NCBI GenBank assembly: GCA_013298025.1
Contig: JAAFJE010000006.1
Span: 124,001 to 188,000 of the forward strand
Source of the DNA: Cytophagales bacterium
Lineage (GTDB): Bacteria > Bacteroidota > Bacteroidia > Cytophagales > Spirosomataceae
Direction: 5' to 3'
Length of the DNA stretch: 64,000 nucleotides
A model generated the notes under the pieces. That model was not told where the DNA came from. It saw nothing but the letters and a program-made list of their open reading frames with translations, and made no database searches. Positions 9,520 to 18,822 of this stretch are shown piece by piece (position 1 is the first letter of the stretch; the number at the start of each line of letters is the position of its first letter). The position numbers and the translations under genes were made by a program.

Positions 9520-11222
9520 TTCACTAATCCTTCTGCACGAAGTTTTTTAAGCCGTTCTTGTATTGCTGAAATTTCTATTACTTCATTAAAATCACTTGTT
9601 GGCATCATTTCATCTGCGGTGGTATCACGAGCAAACAAAGTTTGAAAACCAAAAACAGGTGAGGTTAAGAGTGCTTCTGGACTTAGTTGGCGAAAATTAA
9701 AATCATCATCTTTTCTATCAATTGTAATACCGTTTTCAGCGTTTCGCTCAACTGTTAAAATAACAGGTTTATTGTTTTTGGGTAAACCTAACATCGGAAT
9801 TGGACTATGTGTAGTAGCGATAAACTGTACTTTGGGAAAAACCTCAGAAAGCAATTTGGGTAATTCATATTGGTACTTCGGATGCAAATGAGCATCTATT
9901 TCATCAATCAGCACAATACCCGAAAGCTCATCTAAATCATCCGATTTTTCAGAAAGACGCATAACCATATCGCCAACCATTGTCAAAATATTGCGAAATC
10001 CTGCTGCTAAATCGTTCAAAGATACAGCCTCGTAAAGCTGATTATTTTCGTCTTTTTCGTGATAAATCACTTTTGGATTTCCTTTGTTTGGCTCTATGGT
10101 GATGTCTTTTAAATGAGGAATAAGCCTTAAAAAAATACTTTTTAATTTGTCAAAACGAGGCTTATCATAAGCATTGTAGTTGATTAACTTTTGCTCAATA
10201 TTATAAAGTTGCCCGTCGTCATGAAACAAAGAATAGGTTTTTTGCTGACTTCTCTCTAAAGCTGTGGCATCGCCTCCAGCCAAACGAAACCTTGAAACGC
10301 CATAAGTAGCCAAGGAGACGACGTTCTGTGTGCCTGTGCCAAATTGATTATTAAAGGGTTGTCCATCAACTATGGCATTGACTAAAATAGTAGCTTCTTT
10401 TGGGCTTGGAACAACAAAACTTTCATCGCCAATCAAGCCTTTGGCAATTGCCCTCAAGACAGAGGTTTTACCAAAACCATTCTCGCCTGTTAGAAAAATC
10501 CATTGAGAACTAAGTGGTAAATCTTCAATACATAATCTTTTAATTCCTTGAAAATTAGCAATATAAATTCTTGAGAGTGCATTTGGAAGACATTCTTTAG
10601 TAATGTTTTCTCTCAGTTTTGCATCTGCTAAAATCTGGTCTTTTAAACTTTGTATAAGCGTATTTTTTAGGTTATTTCTGATAGCTTCAACTCTTGCACA
10701 ATCTGATTCAAATTGAGCTTGGTCAATAAATCCTACTATATCATCATTCGGGTTTTGCTTGAGATATTTGTCAATTGATAGTTTTGTGTCTTTGACGAAC
10801 CTTATTAAATTTATTACAGGATTACCAAAAGTTTTTTCTGTATGAGACCATCTGTTTTTACCTAGTTCTTGTCTAAACCCTAAACGATTTGCCATGTTTT
10901 CAAAATAAGATGTACGCAATAGGTCTATCTTATTTTGAGCATTATCTTTACCATCGCCATAGACCTCTAAATCACAATATGCTTGTTTTTCAATATCAAA
11001 AGGTAAGTAAAGACGAATGGTATGAGTGCCAAATTTTGTATTATCAAATTTCCAAAAAGAAATATGCAAACACTTATTATCACCATAAAACCAATAACCT
11101 TTTTTAAAAAGTTCGTCGTCATTTGGGCGAATCCTAAACCTGAACTCATGGTTGGCATGATGCAAGCCAATTAAGTATTCGTAAATGGCATCGTGTATGG
11201 CTATGATGTTTTGTTCGGTCAT
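9516..11222 (-). CDS. AAA/OLD-type ATPase of a PtuA-like (Septu/retron-effector) defence pair
   Basis: A 568-residue ABC/SMC-class ATPase (start ATG at 11222, MTEQNI; an upstream in-frame start to 11270 would add 16 unlikely residues). The first roughly 240 residues form an N-terminal domain of unknown fold. Walker A is GENGFGKT at 246-253. A signature-like segment SLNDLAAGFRN begins at 401, Walker B IVLIDE is at 436-441 followed by DAHLHP, and the H-loop ATTHSP is near 469-474. This order is that of PtuA and related effectors, which pair with an HNH protein in Septu and some retrons. Its stop overlaps the HNH start. No reverse transcriptase is visible, so a retron is not supported. An anti-phage role is inferred. 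Confidence 0.8.
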   Translation of the reverse strand: MTEQNIIAIHDAIYEYLIGLHHANHEFRFRIRPNDDELFKKGYWFYGDNKCLHISFWKFDNTKFGTHTIRLYLPFDIEKQAYCDLEVYGDGKDNAQNKIDLLRTSYFENMANRLGFRQELGKNRWSHTEKTFGNPVINLIRFVKDTKLSIDKYLKQNPNDDIVGFIDQAQFESDCARVEAIRNNLKNTLIQSLKDQILADAKLRENITKECLPNALSRIYIANFQGIKRLCIEDLPLSSQWIFLTGENGFGKTSVLRAIAKGLIGDESFVVPSPKEATILVNAIVDGQPFNNQFGTGTQNVVSLATYGVSRFRLAGGDATALERSQQKTYSLFHDDGQLYNIEQKLINYNAYDKPRFDKLKSIFLRLIPHLKDITIEPNKGNPKVIYHEKDENNQLYEAVSLNDLAAGFRNILTMVGDMVMRLSEKSDDLDELSGIVLIDEIDAHLHPKYQYELPKLLSEVFPKVQFIATTHSPIPMLGLPKNNKPVILTVERNAENGITIDRKDDDFNFRQLSPEALLTSPVFGFQTLFARDTTADEMMPTSDFNEVIEISAIQERLKKLRAEGLVK

Positions 11223-11792
11223 TGCTTTTAGATTTAGGTGTAAAAATAATAAAAAATCTAAGGAGAACAATCTTGCATTTTACCCTAATAAGCCTGATGA
11301 ATGACAAGTAATAAACTATACGGTCTAAAATTTTTCATTGAATAAAAGTTGATGATAATACAAAAATGAGGAAAAAGGTAGCCTAAACATTTCTGTATGT
11401 CAAAATTTATATTTCTCTTGCAAATGCGCAAACTATACCTACTTTTGCAGAGATGTTTAACTCCAGAAATGCGATACGGCGAGCTACGCAAATACTTTGT
11501 GCGTTGCCTAAAATTATTTCAAATAAAGCTTTCTTATCAGTGGCGAATACCAAATTAGCAGTCATACAAAACTGATGAAAGTCTGTTAACAAGGATTTAT
11601 TCTTTGCATCATGCTTATTCTAAATAAGTAATTTACTATATTTGAATACAATGATGGCTCATAGAGCGTCAATAGGTACAATACTGGCGTATTTTATCTA
11701 TATCAAATTTACGGCATTTATCTATTAAGCTAGGCGTTTTTCGAGGGTTATTTCAACGCCTGAACTGATAACTTTATAAGACACAAAAATTT
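11223..11792. other. Intergenic region between the defence pair and the Hpt gene
   Basis: About 570 AT-rich bases between the leftward ATPase gene and the rightward Hpt gene. Only short, low-quality reading frames occur. It must hold promoters for both flanking genes, but no consensus promoter or hairpin stood out. No non-coding RNA structure was recognised. Confidence 0.5.
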
Positions 11793-12146
11793 ATGTTTCA
11801 TTTTTCAAGAAAAATAGATTCAGATTATCTGAACATCATATATGGGAATGATGAGGAGATTGTCAAAACAATGATGATGATTTTCTTAAACGATAGCCTT
11901 CCTTCTTGGCAAGGCACAAAAGGGGCTATTCAATCGAGAGATTATGAAAGTGCTAAAAAAGAGGTGCATCGCATCAAGCCTTCTTTTACGATGGTAGGGC
12001 TGAAAGATTTCCACGAGCCTGTGCAGTTGCTGGAAGCACTCTTGAAAGCACCCAACGACCCCAAACAAATTGCCGATTTGTACCAACTTATCGACGACGA
12101 GCTTACCTTGGTATTGCCTTTGATTGATGAATTTATGAATAGGTAA
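11793..12146 (+). CDS. Histidine phosphotransfer (Hpt) domain protein
   Basis: A stand-alone 117-residue Hpt protein, an intermediate carrier in multistep phosphorelays. It passes phosphate between a hybrid kinase receiver and a final response regulator in the cytoplasm. The phospho-accepting site is His59 in AKKEVHRIKPSFTMVGL, in the expected HxxKxxxxxxG arrangement, within an all-helical protein of typical length. No kinase or regulator adjoins it. The hybrid kinase at 45.3 kb in this window carries its own Hpt domain, so the partner is unknown. The start is the first ATG of the frame. Confidence 0.8.
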   Translation: MFHFSRKIDSDYLNIIYGNDEEIVKTMMMIFLNDSLPSWQGTKGAIQSRDYESAKKEVHRIKPSFTMVGLKDFHEPVQLLEALLKAPNDPKQIADLYQLIDDELTLVLPLIDEFMNR

Positions 12147-12288
12147 GCGTATATATTCGCTAAAAAGCTTGAGTAATAAACCTTCCACTATAGGGTAAAT
12201 ACTATTGTGATTTTAAGTATTTTGCAATGGTTTTTTCAGTAAAACGCTATTTATGAACGTTTTATGCCCTACTCATAACCGAATCTTT

Positions 12289-13500
12289 ATGAAGAATACG
12301 CTCGAAGTACTACTTGTTACGGCCATGTTCCTCGTAGTTTACACGTATGTAGGCTATGGCTTGGTAGCTTGGATTTTTGTAAAAATCAGAAAAGCGATGG
12401 GCAAAGTGTTTCCTATCATGAACGACCCAACGTTTCAGCCCGATGTCACCTTGGTTGTACCTGCCTACAACGAAATGTCGTGTATCGAAAGTAAGCTTTT
12501 CAATTCCCTAAGCCTTGAATATCCTTCTCGTAAAATTGAATTTCTATTCGTTACAGAGGGTTCTACCGATGGCACAACCGAGTTTGTCGAACAAGCCCAA
12601 ACGCAATATCCCAACATCAGAATCATCGGGGGCAATGTTCGCCGTGGGAAAATAGAGGCGATGAATATGGCTGTAAAAACCATCAAAAACCCGATTGTGA
12701 TTTTTACAGATGCCAATACCACTCTCAACAAAGAGGCGATTAAAAATATTGTTCGGCACTTTAAAGATGAAAAAGTAGGGGCGGTTGCTGGCGAAAAGCG
12801 TATCCAAATGAACGATGCCGAAGCGGCGGCTGGGGCAGGAGAGGGTTTGTACTGGAAATACGAATCGTTTCTGAAAAAGCTCGATACCGAACTGTACAGC
12901 GTTGTAGGAGCGGCAGGAGAGTTGTTTGCCGTAAGAACTAATCTTTTCCATGAAGTAGAAAAAGATACTTTACTCGACGATTTTATTATTTCTTTGCGGA
13001 TTGCCGCCGAAGGTTTTAGGGTTATTTATGAGCCAGAAGCTTATGCCATTGAACGCCCTTCGTTTTCTATCCAAGATGAAATGAAACGCAAAGTGCGTAT
13101 TGCATCGGGTGGTTTTCAAGCAATTGCCCGTTTGGCTTTTCTTTGGAATATTTTCAAATATGGCTGGCTGTCGTTTCAGTATGTATCGCACCGAGCGATG
13201 CGCTGGGCGGTTGCACCGTTTTGCTTGCCTTTGATGTATTTGCTCAACGTATTGCTGGTGTTGCCCATTGGTGAGTCGTGGTTGCCGGCTTATGTTTATA
13301 CGGGTTTACTACTTGCCCAAACTGCTTTTTATGGATTAGCAATAATGGGTTATAGGCTTGAAAATAAACAAATTAGAGTGAAGGCTTTGTTTGTTCCTTT
13401 TTATTTTTCGTTTATGAACTGGTGTGCGATTCAAGGATATTTGCGTTATAGAAAAGGATTAACGTCGGGTATTTGGGAGAAAGTAAAACGAGCCGAATAA
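12289..13500 (+). CDS. Glycosyltransferase family 2, membrane-bound
   Basis: A 403-residue inverting GT-A glycosyltransferase (start ATG 12289, MKNTLEVLL; ATG 12253 would add 12 residues). An N-terminal membrane helix precedes the catalytic domain. Seen in order are the nucleotide-sugar-binding start VTLVVPAYNE, EGSTDGT, the metal-binding FTDANT, and the acidic block LLDDFIISLR. KRKVRIASGGFQA follows, occupying the place of the QxxRW-type motif of processive enzymes. Two to three hydrophobic segments close the protein. This layout matches synthases of cell-surface or exported polysaccharides, but no polysaccharide cluster surrounds it and the product is unknown. Confidence 0.85.
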   Translation: MKNTLEVLLVTAMFLVVYTYVGYGLVAWIFVKIRKAMGKVFPIMNDPTFQPDVTLVVPAYNEMSCIESKLFNSLSLEYPSRKIEFLFVTEGSTDGTTEFVEQAQTQYPNIRIIGGNVRRGKIEAMNMAVKTIKNPIVIFTDANTTLNKEAIKNIVRHFKDEKVGAVAGEKRIQMNDAEAAAGAGEGLYWKYESFLKKLDTELYSVVGAAGELFAVRTNLFHEVEKDTLLDDFIISLRIAAEGFRVIYEPEAYAIERPSFSIQDEMKRKVRIASGGFQAIARLAFLWNIFKYGWLSFQYVSHRAMRWAVAPFCLPLMYLLNVLLVLPIGESWLPAYVYTGLLLAQTAFYGLAIMGYRLENKQIRVKALFVPFYFSFMNWCAIQGYLRYRKGLTSGIWEKVKRAE

Positions 13501-13510
13501 GTTAAAAAAA

Positions 13511-13542
13511 GGCAGTGTAAGCACAAGGTTACACTGCCTTTT
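13511..13542. terminator. Bidirectional intrinsic terminator
   Basis: Perfect 10-bp stem GGCAGTGTAA (13511-13520 with 13529-13538), eight-base loop, an A-run before it and a T-run after it. It lies between convergent genes and can serve both strands. Confidence 0.9.
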
Positions 13543-13546
13543 TTGT

Positions 13547-14464
13547 TTATTTATCGCACCAACGATACGCTTCAATAAGCTTTTGTTCGCCTTCTTTTCC
13601 TGCAAAAGCATTGCCATGCTCCATGCCTAAGACAAAATTGCGACCTGTGGCTTGTGATTTCTCTCGAATGTGTTGGAATATTTTTTTGTAATTGACTTCT
13701 CCTGTCGTTGGTTCTTTGCGTCCGGGTTCGTCGCCAATTTGAAAATACCCGATTTCTTCCCAAGTCAAATCTATGTGATACATGAGCCTTCCTTCGTTGC
13801 GTTGGATATGCCACATATCAAATAAAAACTTACAAGATGGGCTATTTACGGCTTTACATATCATATAGGTTTGGTCGGAATAACGCAAAAATAAATCGGG
13901 ATTGTCGCTTAGGGCTTCTAGTACCATCACCAATCCGTATGGCTCAAAAATAGCCGATGCTTGTCGCAACGATTCAATCACATGGGCTGTTTGAATGCCG
14001 AGGGGTAAATTACGGTCGAAATTCCCTGGTACAACGGTCATATATTTGGCACGGCATCGCTTGGCGACTTCAACGGCTTCTTTGCATTTTTTCAGAAAAG
14101 CTTCTCGCCAAGCTTTATCGCCTGTAGTAAGGGTCGATTTGGGTGGCCAATTGTCGAAAGAAACAACAAATACGCCCATGGTCATGCCTAGCTTTTCTAA
14201 AGTATCGCCTATTTTTTGCTGTAATTCAGGCGGTTTACTCATCATGCCATTGTCTTCTATAGCCCTAAAACCATTATCGTACATAAACTTGATTTGGTCG
14301 ATAGGGTCTTTGCCTGCACTGTTTTCAAACATACCAAAATGAGGAGCATACAACTGCGAAAAAGCAGTAGTTTCGGTCATGCTAGTGGCAGTAGCAATGG
14401 GTGCTGTCATGGAGGTAAGGCCCGTAGCAGTCAAAACTTGCTGGGTAAAGGTTCTTCTTTTCAT
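13547..14464 (-). CDS. Exported TIM-barrel isomerase (hydroxypyruvate isomerase/sugar epimerase family)
   Basis: A 305-residue xylose-isomerase-like TIM-barrel protein. The N-terminus MKRRTFTQQVL resembles a twin-arginine signal (RR followed by a short hydrophobic stretch ending near TAPIATA), so export to the periplasm is likely. Barrel blocks with metal-site character include YMTVVPGNFD, VMVLEAL (Glu ligand), KFLFDMWHIQ (Asp and His ligands), IGYFQIGDEPGR and FVLGMEHGNA. They match the Hyi-type sugar phosphate isomerase/epimerase family common in Bacteroidota. The true substrate is unknown. The gene is monocistronic, convergent with the glycosyltransferase and separated from it by a shared terminator. 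Confidence 0.82.
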   Translation of the reverse strand: MKRRTFTQQVLTATGLTSMTAPIATATSMTETTAFSQLYAPHFGMFENSAGKDPIDQIKFMYDNGFRAIEDNGMMSKPPELQQKIGDTLEKLGMTMGVFVVSFDNWPPKSTLTTGDKAWREAFLKKCKEAVEVAKRCRAKYMTVVPGNFDRNLPLGIQTAHVIESLRQASAIFEPYGLVMVLEALSDNPDLFLRYSDQTYMICKAVNSPSCKFLFDMWHIQRNEGRLMYHIDLTWEEIGYFQIGDEPGRKEPTTGEVNYKKIFQHIREKSQATGRNFVLGMEHGNAFAGKEGEQKLIEAYRWCDK

Positions 14465-14555
14465 AGTTTGGTTGGAAGTTTGAGTATAGCCATTTGTAAA
14501 GAAATTTTGTTGATTTCAACTGTGTAATATTTGACCTCTAATGTAACATTATTAT

Positions 14556-16274
14556 TTATTTCCTACGATACTTGTACCGCATGGTGTCTTGTGCCAGTTG
14601 GCTGTCGTTGTTGAAATGGACAAGCTCAGATGCCAAATAAGGCTTTTGGGGAAGTTCCTGTGCCAGTATTTCATAAGCGACTTCTCGTATTTGGGTAGCG
14701 TATTGCTTTTCTCGTTTGTATTCATGTGCCAATACCTGCAAAAAGGTTTCTCGTTGCCATGCGGGTACGTCTTGTGCATAAACCTGCATTAAGCTATGCC
14801 AACGCACATTTTCGTCGGGAATGTTGTGTAGGTAATTGTTCAGGCAATTGAAAGCATCTTGGTTGGTTTTCCAGCCTTGTAGCAAGATGTTTTGTCCGAG
14901 TTCGGGCTTGCCCATTTTATTTTTATAAATGAGCGATGCTTTGATGTATTGGTTTCTTTTTTCAAAATCGGTTGCCAATAACTGATAATGTTGCAAGGCT
15001 TCTGGCTTGTGGTTGAGCTTCATGTACAAATCGCCAACGGCTTCGTGGTTGCCTAGTTCGGTGTGTAGTTGTATGGCTTTTTGGTACATATTGCCTTTTT
15101 CATAGCATAAGGCTGCCTTGGGTTTATCTTTGAGGTATTTCAAGTAAATCATGGCGGCTTCTTCATAATAGCCTCCGTCTTGGAGTGCTTGGGCAGCACT
15201 ATGGTAATCTTTCAACAAACGCATATAAGTAAAAGCTGCGTCTTTGTATTGTTTTTTAGCTATAAGTTCCTGTGCGGTAGTCGAATACTGCTGATACAAT
15301 TTTTGGTAAAGGTCGTTGTTGACAACACTTCCGCCTCCTTGTGCTCCTGCTCCATTGCTGTGCAACCAGTCGAGTAAGCTCCAGCGAGGTATAAGGTCTA
15401 GTAGTGCATTGGTACTTTTTTCTCCTCTTTCTGTGTTGTCGCCCAAGGGAATGGCGTATTTCAAGGCTTCTTGTGGATTGTTTTTGAGCATATCTAAAAA
15501 CTTATCCATTACTTTTCTATTTCTTTCTTCTAAAGCTGCCAAATCTATTTGCATTTGTTGGGTATCGACTGGTGCTTTGCCTGTGATTGATTTCCAAAAG
15601 GAGGTAAGTTGCGTCAATAATTCCTTGGGCTGATAGTTTTCGGGCTTATACGACTGCGGTGTCTTTTTATGGAAAAGGCGTTTATAAAGGGCTAATTTGG
15701 CTTTTTCTCGCCACGAAAGTTTGTCTGGTTCAAGCTTTTGGGGTGCAGTTCTAGGGAATAATTGTTCTTCTAACTGGGCGTTTTCAGGCTGTGCTATTAC
15801 TTCATACGAAAGAATGGTCTGAGGAATAAATACCGAAGGGGCTGGTCGCCGACAAGCCACTTGTCGCTCTGTTGGAATGGTCAGTATATCTGTCCAAACG
15901 AGCGGTTCGCTCAGTTCGACAAGCCCAATGATTGGATGCCAAAAGGCGGGTTTTCCTAAAAAAAGGCGGTCTAGGTCTTTGCTCGAAAGCAAGGGTGAAA
16001 CCTTGGTTTTTTCAGGAATATATAAAATTTGTTCGATGCTTTGTACAAAAGTATGTAAGCGAACATCAATGCGTTGTGGGTCGAATGCGGCAAGCAACAG
16101 ACAGCCCCAAACACTATGAGGGGTAGTGTCGGGTAAGGGATACACCTGTGTATTGGCGAGCGACAAGCCTAGGGCTTGTATTTCTTTGAGCCACAAGTTG
16201 GGCGAAGCACCCACGATTAAAATACCTGCTATCGGATAGCTGTTATGGTTGTGGGGTGTTAAACTGAGTTTCAT
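14556..16274 (-). CDS. bpX-type TPR protein of a MoxR-vWA-propeller system
   Basis: A 572-residue cytoplasmic protein and last gene of a five-gene operon. The N-terminal about 190 residues (AGILIVGASPNLWLKEIQALG, then WGCLLLAAFDP) resemble the conserved bpX modules linked to MoxR and vWA genes. A charged linker follows. From about residue 330 to 540 lies a helical repeat array with TPR-like units such as AAFTYMRLLKDYHSAAQALQ, AAMIYLKYLKDKPKAALCYE and AIQLHTELGNHEAVGDLYMKL. Its start overlaps the end of the vWA/propeller gene by 32 bases, indicating coupled translation. A scaffold role is inferred; no enzymatic motif is visible. Confidence 0.65.
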   Translation of the reverse strand: MKLSLTPHNHNSYPIAGILIVGASPNLWLKEIQALGLSLANTQVYPLPDTTPHSVWGCLLLAAFDPQRIDVRLHTFVQSIEQILYIPEKTKVSPLLSSKDLDRLFLGKPAFWHPIIGLVELSEPLVWTDILTIPTERQVACRRPAPSVFIPQTILSYEVIAQPENAQLEEQLFPRTAPQKLEPDKLSWREKAKLALYKRLFHKKTPQSYKPENYQPKELLTQLTSFWKSITGKAPVDTQQMQIDLAALEERNRKVMDKFLDMLKNNPQEALKYAIPLGDNTERGEKSTNALLDLIPRWSLLDWLHSNGAGAQGGGSVVNNDLYQKLYQQYSTTAQELIAKKQYKDAAFTYMRLLKDYHSAAQALQDGGYYEEAAMIYLKYLKDKPKAALCYEKGNMYQKAIQLHTELGNHEAVGDLYMKLNHKPEALQHYQLLATDFEKRNQYIKASLIYKNKMGKPELGQNILLQGWKTNQDAFNCLNNYLHNIPDENVRWHSLMQVYAQDVPAWQRETFLQVLAHEYKREKQYATQIREVAYEILAQELPQKPYLASELVHFNNDSQLAQDTMRYKYRRK

Positions 16275-18615
16275 ATTGTATAATATCTTCTATGAAAGAT
16301 TTGATGTATGTTTCCCAAAATATAACTATATCTTGCGTTTGGCTATGCACTGGATGTTTGAAAAAAGCGTTGCCAGCAAAAATACTATCGGTGCTTGCCC
16401 CTAAATGATATTGCACAATGGTGGGTAGATAAATATACGAAAAATTTCCCGTCTGATTGGGCTTGCCTAGCATAATGATACCCAAAGGATGCACGACAAT
16501 TTGATAGCCATTAGTAAAATAAAAAACGTTTGGCTCTGTGCTATGCGGTTGGGCGGCTATCCAACTATCCATGTTGTTGTCGGGTGACAACAAAAGATTT
16601 TTGTGTAGTAATTTATACGCATTGTTGTTGATACAAAGATGCTTATTTCGATTGATATACAGTCTTTTTACATTGATAATGACGTTTTTCTTGAAAGTTT
16701 GTGCCTTGATGACAGGACTTGTGTATGAGGCCGAAAATTGCTCGGCAACAGGCGGTGGACTTTCGGCTACCTCTTCTTTTATTTGCCCGTCAACTAACTG
16801 AAAAGTGGTGCTTAGGTCTGAGTTCATCTTTATGAAAAAGGCATTTTGGTGAAAAACAAACATTTTTTTCCTACAAAAACGCCAATCAAAACGATGATTT
16901 GCTTGGGTGTTTTGTTGAATATCAATGATACTCAATTGTTCTTCATCGCCTTCATAGCAAAGGAGTTGTAGGTGGCCGTGGCTGGTATTTCCAAGGGCGT
17001 AGTCACTCGCTACGGGCACTTGGGCGTAGTGCATAAGCCAACCTCGTTGGTCGGGAAATGATTCAAGTAAAAAGTTTTTAAAAATATGAAAAACCTTATT
17101 GTCGGTGGTCAACGTGTATTTAGATTTGGTCGGGTAAAGCAACAGTGGAAGCAAATGCGTAGCATTGCTACTAGGCGTTTGCGTAGGTATATTTCTTTTT
17201 TTCGACCATATATTTTTTAAGGGTAATACCAATTTTTGTAGGTGTCGGCGGCTCTTGTTTTGGTGGCGGTATAAATCAATTTGCCCTGTGGCATCGGTAA
17301 AAACCCAGTATTGAATAGCCGCTTGGTATTGGGCTAATACCCGTTGCATATCAGGTTTTTGGGTCGCCTCTTGACTACTGATAAAGAAAATCTCTTGGTT
17401 TTTTTTCGGAGGATTTTCTTTGAAATAAGCCTCCAAACCTTTGTGGGCATCGAGGTTTCCCGACAAATAGCCTGTGCTTTGTATGGTTTCGACAAGGCTG
17501 TCGTATTGCAATGTTTCGTAATGTTCGCCTATGGCAAATGCTTGGCACAGCAAGCTCGACTTGGGATGCTTGCTGATGGCGATGGCAACAGCATGGGCGA
17601 GTATTTTCGGAATCCCCCAATTTTTAATAGAAATATCAAGGAGCAATATTCTTGACATCTGCTCGGTTTGTGGCGGTGCTTCTCGCTGATAATACAACGA
17701 TTCGTTGTTGGCAATTCGTACCAAAAACAGGGTTTCGCTGTAGGCAAATTCCGATAGTAATAGCTGGTCGAAATGACCTTTGTTCGATAAATCGGAAACA
17801 CCTCCAAGGGCTTGCTGACTAGGAAGCCGTGGATGAAAAGGTACGTTTAAGCCCGACCATAAGTAAGAAATTAAACAGCCTATCGGAAAGGTATGCTGAT
17901 GGGCGATAAGTTCATCTACAAAATGCTGTTCTTTGGCAAGCGGTTGGGTATTCAATACTGGCTCTAAAACCAAGGGTTCGTTTAGAATACCAGCGTTTTT
18001 GAGGACTTCTTCGAGGTCTTGGGTAGTTTTAATTGCCCTTGCTAATAGCCTGATATTGGTAAAATCTTTCTTGAAAATGGCTGGTGTCAAAGGCCTAGGC
18101 GGTAAAATATCGTTGAAATGTTGCTCAAAAGCGATAAATTTATCTGGCGATGGTGCTTTGGGCTTCACCAAAGGCAGTATTTTATCCCTGCGATAACGCA
18201 AGTGCATTTGTTGTATTAGGCTCGACAACAACAGCAGACGATTTTCACCTTGTTTAACGGTTGCTGGAAGTTGACTAATCAAGGCAAGGAACGCCAAGGA
18301 CTCTTCCAACATATTGCGGTAGTCGAGTAGGGCAGGGTCTTGGGGAAAAGTATCGAGTTGAGGTAATAATTGATGGCGTACTTGTGCCAACGCCGTGGGG
18401 GCATCGGCATTGGTGGCGATAAACAACAACAGGAGCGTTCCTAAAGGCGGAATGCTCCCAAACGATTGGAGGGCTTCGAGGAGTTGCGGTAAATACACAA
18501 TGGTGTTTCCTTCGGCAATTGTAATAACCATGTCGTCGTTGGCACTGGTAGCTTCCTCAAAGTCCCATGTCCAAAAGTAGTTTTCTATATTTCCAAAATA
18601 GTCTTGAAATTTCAT
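16243..18615 (-). CDS. vWA plus beta-propeller protein of a MoxR-vWA-propeller ternary system
   Basis: A 790-residue protein. Residues 1 to about 260 are a helical module. GGVSDLSNKGHFDQLLLSEFA near 271-291 and NNESLYYQREAP form the block that precedes the vWA domain in this family. The vWA strand RILLLDISIKNWG places a metal-site-like Asp327-x-Ser at its end, but the second Ser of the classical DxSxS motif is Lys, so metal binding may be weakened. From about 490 onward short beta-strand blocks fit a propeller. MoxR ATPases act as chaperone-like partners of vWA proteins. Here both are co-transcribed, with a roughly 200-bp repeat-containing gap upstream. Confidence 0.72.
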   Translation of the reverse strand: MKFQDYFGNIENYFWTWDFEEATSANDDMVITIAEGNTIVYLPQLLEALQSFGSIPPLGTLLLLFIATNADAPTALAQVRHQLLPQLDTFPQDPALLDYRNMLEESLAFLALISQLPATVKQGENRLLLLSSLIQQMHLRYRRDKILPLVKPKAPSPDKFIAFEQHFNDILPPRPLTPAIFKKDFTNIRLLARAIKTTQDLEEVLKNAGILNEPLVLEPVLNTQPLAKEQHFVDELIAHQHTFPIGCLISYLWSGLNVPFHPRLPSQQALGGVSDLSNKGHFDQLLLSEFAYSETLFLVRIANNESLYYQREAPPQTEQMSRILLLDISIKNWGIPKILAHAVAIAISKHPKSSLLCQAFAIGEHYETLQYDSLVETIQSTGYLSGNLDAHKGLEAYFKENPPKKNQEIFFISSQEATQKPDMQRVLAQYQAAIQYWVFTDATGQIDLYRHQNKSRRHLQKLVLPLKNIWSKKRNIPTQTPSSNATHLLPLLLYPTKSKYTLTTDNKVFHIFKNFLLESFPDQRGWLMHYAQVPVASDYALGNTSHGHLQLLCYEGDEEQLSIIDIQQNTQANHRFDWRFCRKKMFVFHQNAFFIKMNSDLSTTFQLVDGQIKEEVAESPPPVAEQFSASYTSPVIKAQTFKKNVIINVKRLYINRNKHLCINNNAYKLLHKNLLLSPDNNMDSWIAAQPHSTEPNVFYFTNGYQIVVHPLGIIMLGKPNQTGNFSYIYLPTIVQYHLGASTDSIFAGNAFFKHPVHSQTQDIVIFWETYIKSFIEDIIQYETQFNTPQP

Positions 18616-18655
18616 CTAGGTAAATAAGGAAGTATCAATGTGAAATTATAAAATA

Positions 18656-18683
18656 TTAATTAGTGGATTAATAATTTGATTTT
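18656..18683. repeat. Dispersed repeat TTAATTAGTGGATTAAT (copy 2)
   Basis: The 17-mer TTAATTAGTGGATTAAT at 18656-18672, two different spacer bases and TTTGATTTT at 18675-18683. It is the same element as 1138-1166 and lies in the gap between two genes of the MoxR-vWA operon. Confidence 0.5.
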
Positions 18684-18778
18684 CAATAACTTATTTTTGA
18701 GTTTGACTGATTTTGATGTTGCACGATTACTTAATACTGTAGCCTTGTGAATTGTACGAAGGTGTTTAAAATAGCTCT

Positions 18779-18822
18779 CCATTTTCAAATCTTCAAATTT
18801 CCAAATCTTCAAATTTTCAAAT
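18779..18822. repeat. TTCAAAT repeat cluster at the 3' end of a bpX gene
   Basis: Five to six TTCAAAT/TCCAAAT units in a row, the same family as those around the four-helix-bundle gene and in the 56-kb array. The stop codon of the adjacent minus-strand gene (18817-18819) falls inside this repeat. Confidence 0.7.

Noticed and set aside
11285-11592. Two minus-strand frames of 60-70 codons in the gap before the Hpt gene.
   Set aside because: Overlapping each other in different frames, no protein-like pattern, no context.
8636-11790. Retron.
   Set aside because: The ATPase-HNH pair resembles retron effectors, but no reverse transcriptase or msr/msd-like structure was seen on either side.
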